This document shows, piece after piece, positions 1-7,979 of a stretch of DNA of 37,147 nucleotides; positions within the stretch are counted from its first letter, which is position 1, and each line of letters opens with the position of its first letter. Source of the DNA: a marine bacterium B5-7 (lineage in GTDB: Bacteria > Pseudomonadota > Gammaproteobacteria > Arenicellales > CAJQKF01). The notes under the pieces were generated by a model. The model was not told where the DNA came from. It did no database searches and saw nothing but the letters and a program-made list of their open reading frames with translations. The DNA is taken from NCBI GenBank assembly GCA_021604525.1, contig BQJD01000036.1, forward strand, positions 1-37,147, given 5' to 3'. Position numbers and translations under genes: made by a program.

Positions 1-1
1 G

Positions 2-220
2 GGAGGTTCGGGTGGCGGGACGCGTTCGCCGACGGATGAGGTGATAGAGAGTGCATTGCGCTATCGGGCGCAGGCACCGTTGATTGACGAGATGATGAAG
101 GAAATCGGCATTCCCAATTCCAATGTCTCAAAAATGGGCGACGTGTTTCGTATGTCCAAAGAAATTAAAAGCCTTTCACAAACCGACGATAAAACAGTGA
201 ACGACGAGAGTGAGGCATGA
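2..220 (+). CDS. C-terminal end of an unidentified protein (5' end outside window)
   Basis: An open frame runs in from the left edge and stops at TGA 218-220, giving about 72 residues. It begins in a Gly/Ser-rich stretch (GGSGGG) and then becomes a charged helical segment containing RYRAQAPLIDEMMKEIG, ending in a hydrophilic, acidic tail. The codon pattern looks like real coding sequence and no competing frame is better. The APLIDEMMKEIG-type segment after a glycine-rich linker is reminiscent of the C-terminus of some SPFH/flotillin-type proteins, but this is only an impression. The 82 bases to the next gene hold a GC palindrome (cccggccggg, 253-262) but no clear terminator. Confidence 0.6.
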   Translation, partial: GGSGGGTRSPTDEVIESALRYRAQAPLIDEMMKEIGIPNSNVSKMGDVFRMSKEIKSLSQTDDKTVNDESEA

Positions 221-302
221 CATATTTATGCCTTTCAATAGTTATGTGATCACCCGGCCGGGGCTATGTCCTGAGTCATGAGATCATGTTTAAAAGAGAT
301 TA

Positions 303-1184
303 ATGTCAGATATGAAATACGCTACGTTCGATTATAAAGGTGGTCGTTACGTCGGCCGAGTGAATGCGACCGAGGATAGTGTCGACCGATTCGATCTGTC
401 AGAAACAGACGTCATGCAAAACGGTGTGTGCGCAATTATCGGGATTGAACCGCCAGAAGTTGTTGACACAATTTCGTTATCGGATGTGACCCTGGTGGCA
501 CCCGTGCCAAGACCCCATCGCAATATATTTTGTGTCGGCAAGAATTATCATGGGCATGCCAAGGAGTTTGCATCGTCGGGATTCGATAGTTCTGCTGCCC
601 ATGGCACGGTGCCACAAGCGCCTATCGTTTTTTCCAAACTGCCCGAAACGGTTATCGCTCACGGTGACGCTATTCAAATAGATACAACTGCGAGTACAGC
701 GATCGACTATGAAGCCGAACTGGCTGTCATTATCGGTACGGAAGGTAAAAACATATCGACTGATAACGCACTCGGCCATGTGTGGGGCTATACCATAGTT
801 AATGACATGACAGCGCGGGATTTGCAAGGGATCCATAGCCAGTGGTTGATTGGTAAATCACAGGATACCTTTTGCCCGATGGGACCATACGCGGTTACTG
901 CCGATGAGATTGATCTGGCAGATACATTCGTGAAGTGCTGGGTTAATGACGAACTTCGTCAGGACTCAAATACTGGCTTGCTGATATTCGATGTGCCAAC
1001 GATTATTGCCGCGATCTCAAATGGTATAACCTTGATGCCTGGTGATGTCATTGCAACCGGAACCCCGGCAGGCGTCGGTATTGGTTTCAATCCGCCGAAG
1101 TACCTGGTCGATGGCGACCGGGTTCGGATCGAGATACAAGGCATCGGTAAGTTAGAGAATCCGATGGAGGAATTACCGTCGTGA
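303..1184 (+). CDS. Fumarylacetoacetate hydrolase (FAH) family protein
   Basis: 293 residues. Members of this family hydrolyse or decarboxylate acylpyruvate-type C-C bonds, or act as hydratases, in aromatic and amino-acid catabolism, using a divalent metal. The catalytic core starts near residue 74 (IFCVGKNYHGHAKE). By analogy with the family, the metal ligands are E137 and E139 (YEAEL) and D168 (NDMTARD). GKSQDTFCPMGP (184-195) and ATGTPAGVGIG (251-261) are typical FAH signatures, and the length is normal. The N-terminal ~70 residues form the small cap region. ATG 303 follows a purine-rich AAGAGA at close spacing; ATG 312 is an alternative start. The stop overlaps the GTG start of the next gene (GTGA, 1181-1184), implying translational coupling. 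The exact substrate cannot be read from the sequence. Confidence 0.9.
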   Translation: MSDMKYATFDYKGGRYVGRVNATEDSVDRFDLSETDVMQNGVCAIIGIEPPEVVDTISLSDVTLVAPVPRPHRNIFCVGKNYHGHAKEFASSGFDSSAAHGTVPQAPIVFSKLPETVIAHGDAIQIDTTASTAIDYEAELAVIIGTEGKNISTDNALGHVWGYTIVNDMTARDLQGIHSQWLIGKSQDTFCPMGPYAVTADEIDLADTFVKCWVNDELRQDSNTGLLIFDVPTIIAAISNGITLMPGDVIATGTPAGVGIGFNPPKYLVDGDRVRIEIQGIGKLENPMEELPS

Positions 1185-1960
1185 GTGATTTAAGAGTCGG
1201 AAGCATGGTTACAGAAGATAATGGGGAAGGCGCTGCGGTCGTCATGGTGCATGGATTGGGCGGTACCTCCAACAGCTTTCAATCATTGATGCCGGTGTTG
1301 TCTGGGTATCGCGTGTTGCGTCCTGATCTCCCCGGTGCAGGTCGGTCAGCTTATCGTCCGGGTATCGCGAGTATGGATGGTTTGGCGATATGCTTAACCG
1401 AATGTTTACAGGCAGCCGGCATTGGTAAAGCGCATTTCGTAGCCCATTCAATGGGTACACTGGTGTGTCAGTACCTCGCCGCCAGGTCGCCGGATATTGT
1501 AGCCAGTCTGGTTCTGTTCGGACCCATGCTGGAGCCGCCAGCGGCGGCGCGGACTGGTTTGAAGGACCGCGCAGAAGCGGCACGGCGTGACGGCATGGCG
1601 GGTATCGCTGACGCGGTTTCATCGGGCAGTGTGAGTGCTGCGTCGCGAACCGCGAATCCGGTAACCCAGACTTTTGTGCGTGAGAGTCTCATGCGACAGG
1701 ATCCGGCAGGTTATGCGTCACACTGTCAAATTTTAGGTGAAGCACTTGCAGCCGATCACTCGGCCATTCAATGTCCTACTCTGTTGGTTGCGGGTGAGAA
1801 TGACCCGGTAACACCGGTGGATATGGCAAGTGCGTTATCAAGTCGCATCACAGATTCACGCCTCGTTGTCATCCCGGCAATTGGTCACTGGATGATGATT
1901 GAAGCGGTCGATACATCGGCTGAGTTGTTGCGTGGTCATCTGGATGGGATTACGTCTTAA
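1181..1960 (+). CDS. Alpha/beta-fold hydrolase, enol-lactonase-like
   Basis: 259 residues, GTG start overlapping the preceding FAH gene by 4 bases. It has the standard alpha/beta-hydrolase layout: oxyanion-hole HGLGG (24-28), nucleophile elbow AHSMG with S90, acid D208 in GENDP, and catalytic H236 in GHWMM. The overall length and spacing resemble 3-oxoadipate enol-lactonase and carbon-carbon bond hydrolases such as MhpC, but the fold is too promiscuous for a substrate call. Its tight coupling to an FAH-family gene and an amidohydrolase suggests a shared catabolic or lactone-opening pathway. It is followed after 26 bases by an amidohydrolase with a strong ribosome-binding site. Confidence 0.88.
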   Translation: MSDLRVGSMVTEDNGEGAAVVMVHGLGGTSNSFQSLMPVLSGYRVLRPDLPGAGRSAYRPGIASMDGLAICLTECLQAAGIGKAHFVAHSMGTLVCQYLAARSPDIVASLVLFGPMLEPPAAARTGLKDRAEAARRDGMAGIADAVSSGSVSAASRTANPVTQTFVRESLMRQDPAGYASHCQILGEALAADHSAIQCPTLLVAGENDPVTPVDMASALSSRITDSRLVVIPAIGHWMMIEAVDTSAELLRGHLDGITS

Positions 1961-1986
1961 ATACGTTTTTACAGGAGGATTGAATC

Positions 1987-3372
1987 ATGGCGGATAATGG
2001 AAACGGTACATGGGGTGGCAATGGTCAGAACACCAATAGCTCGTCGGACATTACCTTCGGCAACGTCAATATTCTGGATGCAACCGGTGCAGCGCCATAC
2101 AGTGGTGAGGTAACTGTATCGGGCAACCGGATTAAGTCGATCACGCGCAGTGGCGGTGGCTATAGTTTTGGCCAGGGCAACGGGCAACGGATTGACTGTC
2201 ACGGCATGACTTTAATGCCGGGCCTTATCGATGCGCATTTACACTTAAGCTGGAACAATGCACCCGGAATCAACCCGATACAAATGATGCCCATTGAAGA
2301 GCACATTTTGAATTGTGTCGAGATGGCAAAAATTGTGCTCGATGCGGGATTCACCTCAGGTCGCGGAGCGGCAGCGGCGAAGATTCGTCTTGACGTGGTG
2401 ATTCGGGATGCAATCAATGCCGGCAGATTTCCAGGGCCTCGCTATACCGCAGCGGGACCGGAGATCACCACAGTGGGTGGTTTGGGTGATGCGACATTAC
2501 CGCACATCACTGATCCGGGATTAAACCTTGGTATACCGGTATCAGGACCTGAGGAAGTCAGGCGTACGGTTCGTGAATTAATCAAGTGGGGCGTGGATAC
2601 AATCAAACTCAACTTGTCCGGTGAGGAGATAACCGGCATGCCGGCGAAGGTTACCCAGTTTTCCGACGAAGAGGTCGCCATGGCGGTGAATGAGGCGAGG
2701 CGCAGAGGCAAGACATTGGCAGCACACGCACGCTCGAAGGAATCGATCATGCAATGCGTCAAATACGGTATTGAATTTATCTATCATGCCTCGTTCAGCG
2801 ATGAGGAATCGCTTGATGCGCTGGAGGCAGTCAAGGATCGTCATATCGTGGCGCCGGGTCTGGCGTGGTTATTAAATACAGCGCGCAATGCAGGCGATTA
2901 TGGTGTCAAACCGGGTTCAGCGATGGCAGAAGCTTATGAGCGGGAGCTTGAAGCGGCTATCGACTCCATGAAGAAAATGCATGCCCGTGGGATAAGGGTA
3001 TTGATAGGCGGTGACTACGGATTTGCCTGGACGCCCCATGGCACGAATGCAAAGGATATTGAGTATTTCGTTGATCTGCTCGGGATGTCTCCAATGGAAG
3101 CAATCCAGGCGGCAACGTTATACGGTGGTCAGATCATGGAAATGGGTGACGAACTCGGCACTATTCGCGAAGGTTGTCTGGCTGATCTGCTGTTGGTTGA
3201 CGGCGACCCGTTACGGGACGTTCGTATACTGCAGGATAGAAACCGTATAAAGGCAATCATGAAAGATGGCAAGTTCCACAAAGCACCGCAAGAAGTATCG
3301 CGACCGGGTGCATATGGATTGTCGTCTGACAGCACATACGGTGACTCCATGACCCGAAGATATTCAGCGTAA
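1987..3372 (+). CDS. Metal-dependent amidohydrolase
   Basis: 461 residues, start ATG 1987 preceded by a consensus AGGAGG at 1973-1978. The protein is an amidohydrolase-superfamily TIM barrel. It shows the first metal motif HLH (H84, H86, in LMPGLIDAHLHLSW), a likely carbamylated lysine K207 (DTIKLNLSG), H247 (AAHARS), H267 (YHASF) and the catalytic aspartate D343 (IGGDYGF). The C-terminal part (GCLADLLLVDGDP, about 396-408) closes the small beta-sandwich domain, as in imidazolonepropionase-related and prolidase-like amidohydrolases. The first ~20 residues are Gly/Asn-rich and probably disordered. No signal peptide is seen, so it is probably cytoplasmic. It is likely the third gene of an operon with the FAH and alpha/beta hydrolase genes. 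The substrate is unknown; cyclic amides, lactams or dipeptides are typical. Confidence 0.88.
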   Translation: MADNGNGTWGGNGQNTNSSSDITFGNVNILDATGAAPYSGEVTVSGNRIKSITRSGGGYSFGQGNGQRIDCHGMTLMPGLIDAHLHLSWNNAPGINPIQMMPIEEHILNCVEMAKIVLDAGFTSGRGAAAAKIRLDVVIRDAINAGRFPGPRYTAAGPEITTVGGLGDATLPHITDPGLNLGIPVSGPEEVRRTVRELIKWGVDTIKLNLSGEEITGMPAKVTQFSDEEVAMAVNEARRRGKTLAAHARSKESIMQCVKYGIEFIYHASFSDEESLDALEAVKDRHIVAPGLAWLLNTARNAGDYGVKPGSAMAEAYERELEAAIDSMKKMHARGIRVLIGGDYGFAWTPHGTNAKDIEYFVDLLGMSPMEAIQAATLYGGQIMEMGDELGTIREGCLADLLLVDGDPLRDVRILQDRNRIKAIMKDGKFHKAPQEVSRPGAYGLSSDSTYGDSMTRRYSA

Positions 3373-3688
3373 GACAAGCTGAGTTCAACCCATTCGCACC
3401 GCTCGCTGATCGTTTGTCTCGGATGGTCAACAGGCGGTGCGCATGTCGTTTCAGGAAAGTAAGGATCAAGTCCGCCAGCTAAATCGCTTCTGGTATTCAG
3501 GATAGACCAAGCGTGAAGTTTATTGTTGCCATTGCTGAACGCTTCGGGAATAAGCTTCCCGGAAAATTTTCAAATTGTACAAACTTCGATATGGAAACTA
3601 ATCTCCAACAGGTATTTGCCGGTACGTTGATATGCTGGATTAATGACTGTTTTGTAGCTCTGATCAATCAATTTAATAGGGAAGTAAA
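3373..3688 (+). other. Intergenic region with a short hairpin
   Basis: No credible gene in these 316 bases. A perfect 6-bp stem with a 5-base loop (cgggaa taagc ttcccg, 3545-3561) extends to about 8 bp with one wobble pair. It is followed by gaaaatttt rather than a clean T-tract, so it is at best a weak terminator for the amidohydrolase operon. Just before the next gene, TTGCCG (3616-3621) and ATTAAT (3639-3644), separated by 17 bases, form a weak promoter-like pair. Both are tentative. Confidence 0.35.
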
Positions 3689-4159
3689 ATGAAAGTCATA
3701 TCAAAATCCTCATCGGCCATGTTAATGCTGATTGTGCTGGCGTTATGGATGCCCCTCGCTAACGCCGCGAGTCAATGTAACAGCACACCCTGGAATTCAA
3801 GCAATGGAAAGACCTGCGTATCCATTGGTCTGGATTCAAACGCTGCAAAATGTCGTGCCAACGATATTTTTGCCATGAACTGTGACGACACTAAAACACA
3901 AATTAGAACCTGTGCGACAGAAACCCGCTGTGCGGCCTCATCAACTTCTAGCAGTGGTGGTGTTTGTCCGGAATCAATCCAGAGTGCAAAAAAAGGCGAG
4001 AGAAAGTGTAATTACTATTTGGACGGCTATTACTACGGTGGACGGGATGCGCGCAACGACCGCAGCCGCGACTACAAACGCCATGACGACAAGTACGATG
4101 ACGATTCGAGAAAATATTTTCATGAAGGTTATTCAGCCGGCTACAGTGATAGTGAGTAG
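3689..4159 (+). CDS. Small cysteine-rich secreted protein, unknown function
   Basis: 156 residues. A classical signal peptide covers residues 1 to about 26 (basic n-region, hydrophobic LMLIVLALW, cleavage after ANA). The mature part has eight cysteines within about 80 residues, suggesting four disulfides in the periplasm or outside the cell. The C-terminal ~50 residues are strongly charged and Tyr/Gly/Asp-rich: DGYYYGGRD, then a run of Arg, Lys and Asp, then EGYSAGYSD. These look like two copies of a GYxxG-type repeat flanking a charged linker. No family is recognised. A ribosome-binding site is suggested by gggaag shortly before the ATG. It stands alone between the amidohydrolase operon and the FAD oxidoreductase, and may be its own transcription unit. 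Confidence 0.75.
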   Translation: MKVISKSSSAMLMLIVLALWMPLANAASQCNSTPWNSSNGKTCVSIGLDSNAAKCRANDIFAMNCDDTKTQIRTCATETRCAASSTSSSGGVCPESIQSAKKGERKCNYYLDGYYYGGRDARNDRSRDYKRHDDKYDDDSRKYFHEGYSAGYSDSE

Positions 4160-4252
4160 AGCGGGAACGATATGATCGCTTCCTTAGTACTATTCACGGT
4201 CGTGTATTGCCTGAGACTTTCGTAACGGTAAATTTATGGTCAGGAGAAGTCA

Positions 4253-5614
4253 TTGACTGGTTGGCAGCAACAACATGTACTTGCATCGGATCATGGCCTG
4301 CCTGAAATTGGACAGGTCGATGTAGCTGTTGTCGGTGGTGGCGCAGCAGGCGTCGCTGCTGCAGAAACAGCAGCACGGGGTGGTGCAAGTGTTCTGCTTA
4401 TTGAACGTTATGGCTTTTGCGGAGGTAATGCTGTTGCCGGTTTGTCAGGAACGATCTGCGGCATGTATTACGCAAATGCCGTATCCCAACAACAACCGAC
4501 GCAAGCCGTATTCGGATTTTGCGAACGTTTTCGTTCGATCATGCAGGATACCGGTGGAATAACGAAGCCACAGCGTTACGGCAAGACATGGACGGTAACC
4601 CATGATCCACTGGTGTGGCGGGAAGTGGCTGACCGATTATTGCTTGATGCCGGGGTGCGTGTTCTGTTTCATACCCTGGTAGTGGGCGTGGTGATGGAGG
4701 ACGACACCATCACCGGACTCGCTATTGACGGCAAATCAGGCAGAGCCGTAGTCAGCGTACGCCATGTAATTGATGCCAGCGGCGATGCCGATGTAGCCTT
4801 TCGTGCCGGGCTTGGTTATAGCGTTGGCGACGAGGGTAAAACACAAAATCCGACCATGATATTCCGACTTGGGAATGTGGATGTCGAAGCATTTCTCGAT
4901 TACTGGGGACCGGACACGATTTGCTCGGCAGAGGTCAGCCAGATGATCATTAGTGCGCGAGAGTCGGGCAAGTTTGATTTGCCTCGATCCAAGATATGGC
5001 TATTTTCAACTCCTCGCCCAAATGAACTGCTGTGTAACGCCACACGTGTGGTTGGTCGCGATGGCCGCGATTTGTATTCCGCAGACACGGAAGACCTGAC
5101 TGAAGCGGAGTTTGCCGGACGTCTGCAGGTCCGTGAGTATGCTCGATTTTTGAGTGAGCACATCCCGGGGTGCACCCATTCCTTCGTAGTCGACACAGGC
5201 GTTCAGGCTGGTATCCGACAGAGTCGATCCATTCTTGGACGGGAGCAATTATCCAACGCTGACGTAATGGCAAAGCGTAAACGTTCTGACGGCATCGTAC
5301 GTTCACCCTGGCCTATTGAGTTGCATGCAGGAGAGAAACCTAAACTCGAATGGTTACTGGATGACTACTACGAGGTGCCCTATAACGCCCTGGTCCCGGA
5401 GCGGTGCAATAATTTGTTAATTGCCGGACGTTGTCTGAGCGCCGAACACGAGGCGCTGGCATCGGCTCGTGTTACCGCACAATGCTTCGGTTATGGACAT
5501 GCGGCCGGGACAGCAATCATTGCGGCGCAACGATCAGGAAGACGGCCAGCGGATATAACTGGCGAAGAAGTACGTTCGCTTTTAAACGCTGATGGTGCTC
5601 GTTTGGATGACTAG
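4253..5614 (+). CDS. FAD-dependent oxidoreductase
   Basis: 453 residues. A TTG start at 4253 is chosen because AGGAGA (4242-4247) lies at proper spacing and no ATG fits better. The N-terminal dinucleotide-binding motif is VAVVGGGAAGVAAAE (residues 24-38), followed by the beta2-end acid LLIERYGFCGGN (48-59). The GGN after it is typical of the FAD_oxidored / FAD-dependent dehydrogenase group related to fumarate-reductase flavoproteins. A second FAD contact, VIDASGDADVAFRAG, lies mid-protein, and the C-terminal LLIAGRCLSAEHEALAS segment closes the FAD site. The substrate is unknown. There is no signal peptide, so it is cytoplasmic. It runs convergently towards the cupin gene at 5887. Confidence 0.88.
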   Translation: MTGWQQQHVLASDHGLPEIGQVDVAVVGGGAAGVAAAETAARGGASVLLIERYGFCGGNAVAGLSGTICGMYYANAVSQQQPTQAVFGFCERFRSIMQDTGGITKPQRYGKTWTVTHDPLVWREVADRLLLDAGVRVLFHTLVVGVVMEDDTITGLAIDGKSGRAVVSVRHVIDASGDADVAFRAGLGYSVGDEGKTQNPTMIFRLGNVDVEAFLDYWGPDTICSAEVSQMIISARESGKFDLPRSKIWLFSTPRPNELLCNATRVVGRDGRDLYSADTEDLTEAEFAGRLQVREYARFLSEHIPGCTHSFVVDTGVQAGIRQSRSILGREQLSNADVMAKRKRSDGIVRSPWPIELHAGEKPKLEWLLDDYYEVPYNALVPERCNNLLIAGRCLSAEHEALASARVTAQCFGYGHAAGTAIIAAQRSGRRPADITGEEVRSLLNADGARLDD

Positions 5615-5886
5615 ATAGAACATAATATCAGTATTTAACTGTAGAAAATATTCGAACTGGCTTCAGTGCATGTCAATGAAATGACGATATCCCTCTCGAT
5701 TTGAGTTAAACAATTTCCAACGTCGTGGTATTGATGGATACAGTCTGCTGGTAATCCTCGAGGTGGAATTGCGAATCACCAGTTTGGTGGGCACATGTTT
5801 CATATGCACTATCGCGGCGGCATCTGTACAGATAATTACGAGGAAAACGTCAGTATCTACCGGAAATTCATTCGATATTTGAGCAT

Positions 5887-6384
5887 CTACTCTGATGGTA
5901 ACTTGACGCCGGCTGCGAGTGCAGCAGAAACCACCGATTCCGGCCAGTTGATACGGCCGGGATCCTTGCCGCTGGCAATGCCGATGAGATAAGCACCCTC
6001 ATCGCCAACATTGCGAAAGCCGCGCGATATACCTGGCGGTATGCTGATCGTATCCCACGCCTTGAGCTGCAGGCTGCGCTCGCCTTCGGGTCCCCAGAAA
6101 ACTTCCCACGTTCCTGTCAGCGGTATGAAAACCTCCTGGGTCAGGTGATTATGCAACGGTGCTGATTTGCCGGATTCACAACGCACCAGGTTGAGATGAA
6201 ATCCATCGCCTTCAAGTGGTGCATCCGGTGGTGCGCCAAGGATACGGAAGGTTGTACGTTCACAACCTGGAATACCCGCGTCGACGTAATCATCGGTCGA
6301 GCGCAATGTGTCGAATCGTGCGACATTATTTTCCATCTGATCAACAGTTGGGTTGGCATCGGTAATTGGAGCTATGGGCTGCAT
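5887..6384 (-). CDS. Cupin-domain protein
   Basis: 165 residues from ATG 6384-6382. The frame stays open upstream to 6588, but that extension overlaps the remains of a CocE-type gene and does not look like cupin, so it is left out. ATG 6336-6334 is an alternative start. Cupin motif 1 is present, with HNH and a following glutamate (APLHNHLTQEVF), then GTWEVFWGPEG. Motif 2 is PPGISRGFRN, where the usual metal-binding histidine after PxG is missing. The protein may therefore bind metal differently or not be an enzyme. It lies at the 3' end of the minus-strand desaturase-GH3-enolase operon, about 100 bases after the last traceable CocE-like codon. Its role could be as an isomerase, dioxygenase or sensor; none can be chosen. 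Confidence 0.75.
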   Translation of the reverse strand: MQPIAPITDANPTVDQMENNVARFDTLRSTDDYVDAGIPGCERTTFRILGAPPDAPLEGDGFHLNLVRCESGKSAPLHNHLTQEVFIPLTGTWEVFWGPEGERSLQLKAWDTISIPPGISRGFRNVGDEGAYLIGIASGKDPGRINWPESVVSAALAAGVKLPSE

Positions 6385-6487
6385 TTTTGTATCACTCGTA
6401 TCAATAGAATCAATACCAGATCGGCCTGGGTCGGCAATCCCGTAAGTCGTCACCACATGTCCGACAACAATAACGGATAACCATACC

Positions 6488-6918
6488 TCATTTTCGATCT
6501 TCTCGGCTGCGGATAGTCCAATACAAGGCCGATTCCAGTGAGAATGCATCACCCAGATGGAACATCTGCCGGAAGTTGGTACTGGCAATTTGAATAAACA
6601 TCCCCGTCAATGAAGGTTGATCCGCGATTGCACATTGAGAATGTCCGACCGAATCCGGTTTCCGACAGTATTGGTAAAAGGAATCCGAACCAGTATTGTA
6701 GGGGTCTTCATTAATCTCTTTGGTCGGTGTATATCCGCTATCAGTTCAATATCATCAGTAGTATGGAGAACCCTATCGCGCTCCGTTACTGCAATATATT
6801 CGGGTTCGCGTATATCCTCGGAGGGAAGAAAAAAACGATCAGCAAAGTAGTCAATATGGGTCATGCACCCCGACAGGAATACAACGACGATCAGAGTGAA
6901 GCCGAATTTAAGTCTCAT
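6488..6918 (-). pseudogene. CocE/NonD-type (S15 family) lipoprotein hydrolase, internally deleted remnant
   Basis: An N-terminal fragment (6918-6607, 103 codons plus stop) starts with a lipoprotein signal, LIVVVFLSGC with lipid-anchor Cys18. It then reads like the start of Xaa-Pro dipeptidyl-peptidase/CocE hydrolases: IELIADIHRP and TILVRIPF. The frame ends at TGA 6609-6607. In another frame the DNA just before and after that stop reads AIADQPSLTGMFIQIAS and then FHLGDAFSLESALYW, ending at TGA 6490-6488. This resembles the CocE segment that lies after the catalytic serine (hPsLkA, then the GGa..l...W region). The catalytic GGSYxG block expected between the two parts is absent. The simplest reading is an internal deletion with a frameshift. 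The ATG overlaps the enolase stop (ATGA, 6918-6915), so the intact gene belonged to the operon. Confidence 0.65.
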
Positions 6919-7979
6919 AATCGGTCCGAAGAGAGTATACCGCCGTGACCAAACATAATCGGTGGATCGACAACGTCGCGTTCGAGAAGATATGTTCCGA
7001 ATGCACCTTCCTGTGCAATGAGAATATCGCGATAAGCATTCGCTAAAGGTAAGGCGGCTCGTGTCAGGATACTGGTTTCGCCGACCTGTGCGCCGATGAC
7101 AATTCCTATCCCTAGTTCTTTGGCGCGTTGCGCGATTTCCAGCGAGCGTATCAATCCGCCCATTTTTGATATGCGTATGTTGATGATCCATCGCTCTGGA
7201 TCGTTACTGATAGAGTTAATATCGGCTAACTTGAGAAAACTTTCATCAAGTATGATTTGGGTATTCAGTGTTTCGCCAATGTATCGAAAGCCGTCGAAAT
7301 CACCAGGTGACAGTGGTTCTTCCAGGGCAAACGCAACAACATCAAGCAGCCGTAAAAATTCGACAGCGTCATTGGCAGATGCCCAGATGTTATTGGCATC
7401 AAAGCGCACTCTGACATCATTGCCGATAACATCCATGAATGCGACAAGGTTTGTTCGATCTGTTTGAAGATCACCAAACAGTTTGATTTTATAGTCCTTA
7501 AAACACAGCGCACTGTATTGCCGGAGTTGTTCGTTGAACTGTGTCGGCGAGCGCGCACCTAGAACAGCACTGTAGTGAAAGTCGCCGGCAAGGTCCGGGA
7601 CCGATAGAATGTTCTCGATCGATTGATGGGTGCTCAATGCGAATATATTCAGTAGTGCACTTTCCATAGCGCAATAGGCGGCAGGGTTACAGTCGATTTC
7701 CTCCCGGTGAAAGTTGGTCCAGGAAATGAGTTCCTCTACCTGATCGACTTTCAGGAGTTCGGGACGGTATCGATTGAAAAATTCATGTACAGATGTCAGC
7801 GTTTCGCCGGTCACATAATCTCGCGGGCAGCCTTCGCCCAATCCAGTAAGTCCGTCATGAGTCCTGGCTGTGACTAACACAGACTCGGTTACAACGCGTT
7901 TTGATGATGCGTGTTGAAATTCCTGTCGGAACGGGATCTCAAGGTTCTCTATTGTAAGGTCGCGTATTTCCATCATCAT
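6915..7979 (-). CDS. Enolase-superfamily enzyme (mandelate racemase/muconate lactonizing type)
   Basis: About 354 residues from the first of three consecutive ATGs (7979). The frame is open to 8039 (TTG), so the start is uncertain. Either way it overlaps the end of the GH3 gene by tens of bases, and no Shine-Dalgarno is obvious, which suggests coupled translation. The residues needed for enolate chemistry are present: KIK at K164/K166, metal ligands D194 (RFDANN), E220 or E221 (EEPL) and D245 (LDES), and the base K272 (SKMGG). The lysine pair on opposite faces fits the MLE/dipeptide-epimerase/OSBS branch (racemases, epimerases, cycloisomerases) rather than enolase itself. The C-terminal GAQVGETSILTRAAL is a clear barrel-end motif, but lacks the DxD pattern of classical Ala-Glu epimerases. 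The substrate is unknown; epimerisation of an amino-acid-derived amide made by the neighbouring GH3 enzyme is a reasonable guess. Confidence 0.85.
   Translation of the reverse strand: MMMEIRDLTIENLEIPFRQEFQHASSKRVVTESVLVTARTHDGLTGLGEGCPRDYVTGETLTSVHEFFNRYRPELLKVDQVEELISWTNFHREEIDCNPAAYCAMESALLNIFALSTHQSIENILSVPDLAGDFHYSAVLGARSPTQFNEQLRQYSALCFKDYKIKLFGDLQTDRTNLVAFMDVIGNDVRVRFDANNIWASANDAVEFLRLLDVVAFALEEPLSPGDFDGFRYIGETLNTQIILDESFLKLADINSISNDPERWIINIRISKMGGLIRSLEIAQRAKELGIGIVIGAQVGETSILTRAALPLANAYRDILIAQEGAFGTYLLERDVVDPPIMFGHGGILSSDRL

Noticed and set aside
253-262. GC palindrome cccggccggg before the FAH gene
   Set aside because: Only 10 bases with no loop and no T-tract; it cannot form a useful terminator and may be chance.
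6919-7191. N-terminal extension of the CocE-like frame
   Set aside because: It lies inside the enolase-superfamily gene and is Arg/Thr-rich nonsense; the lipoprotein signal starts at 6918.
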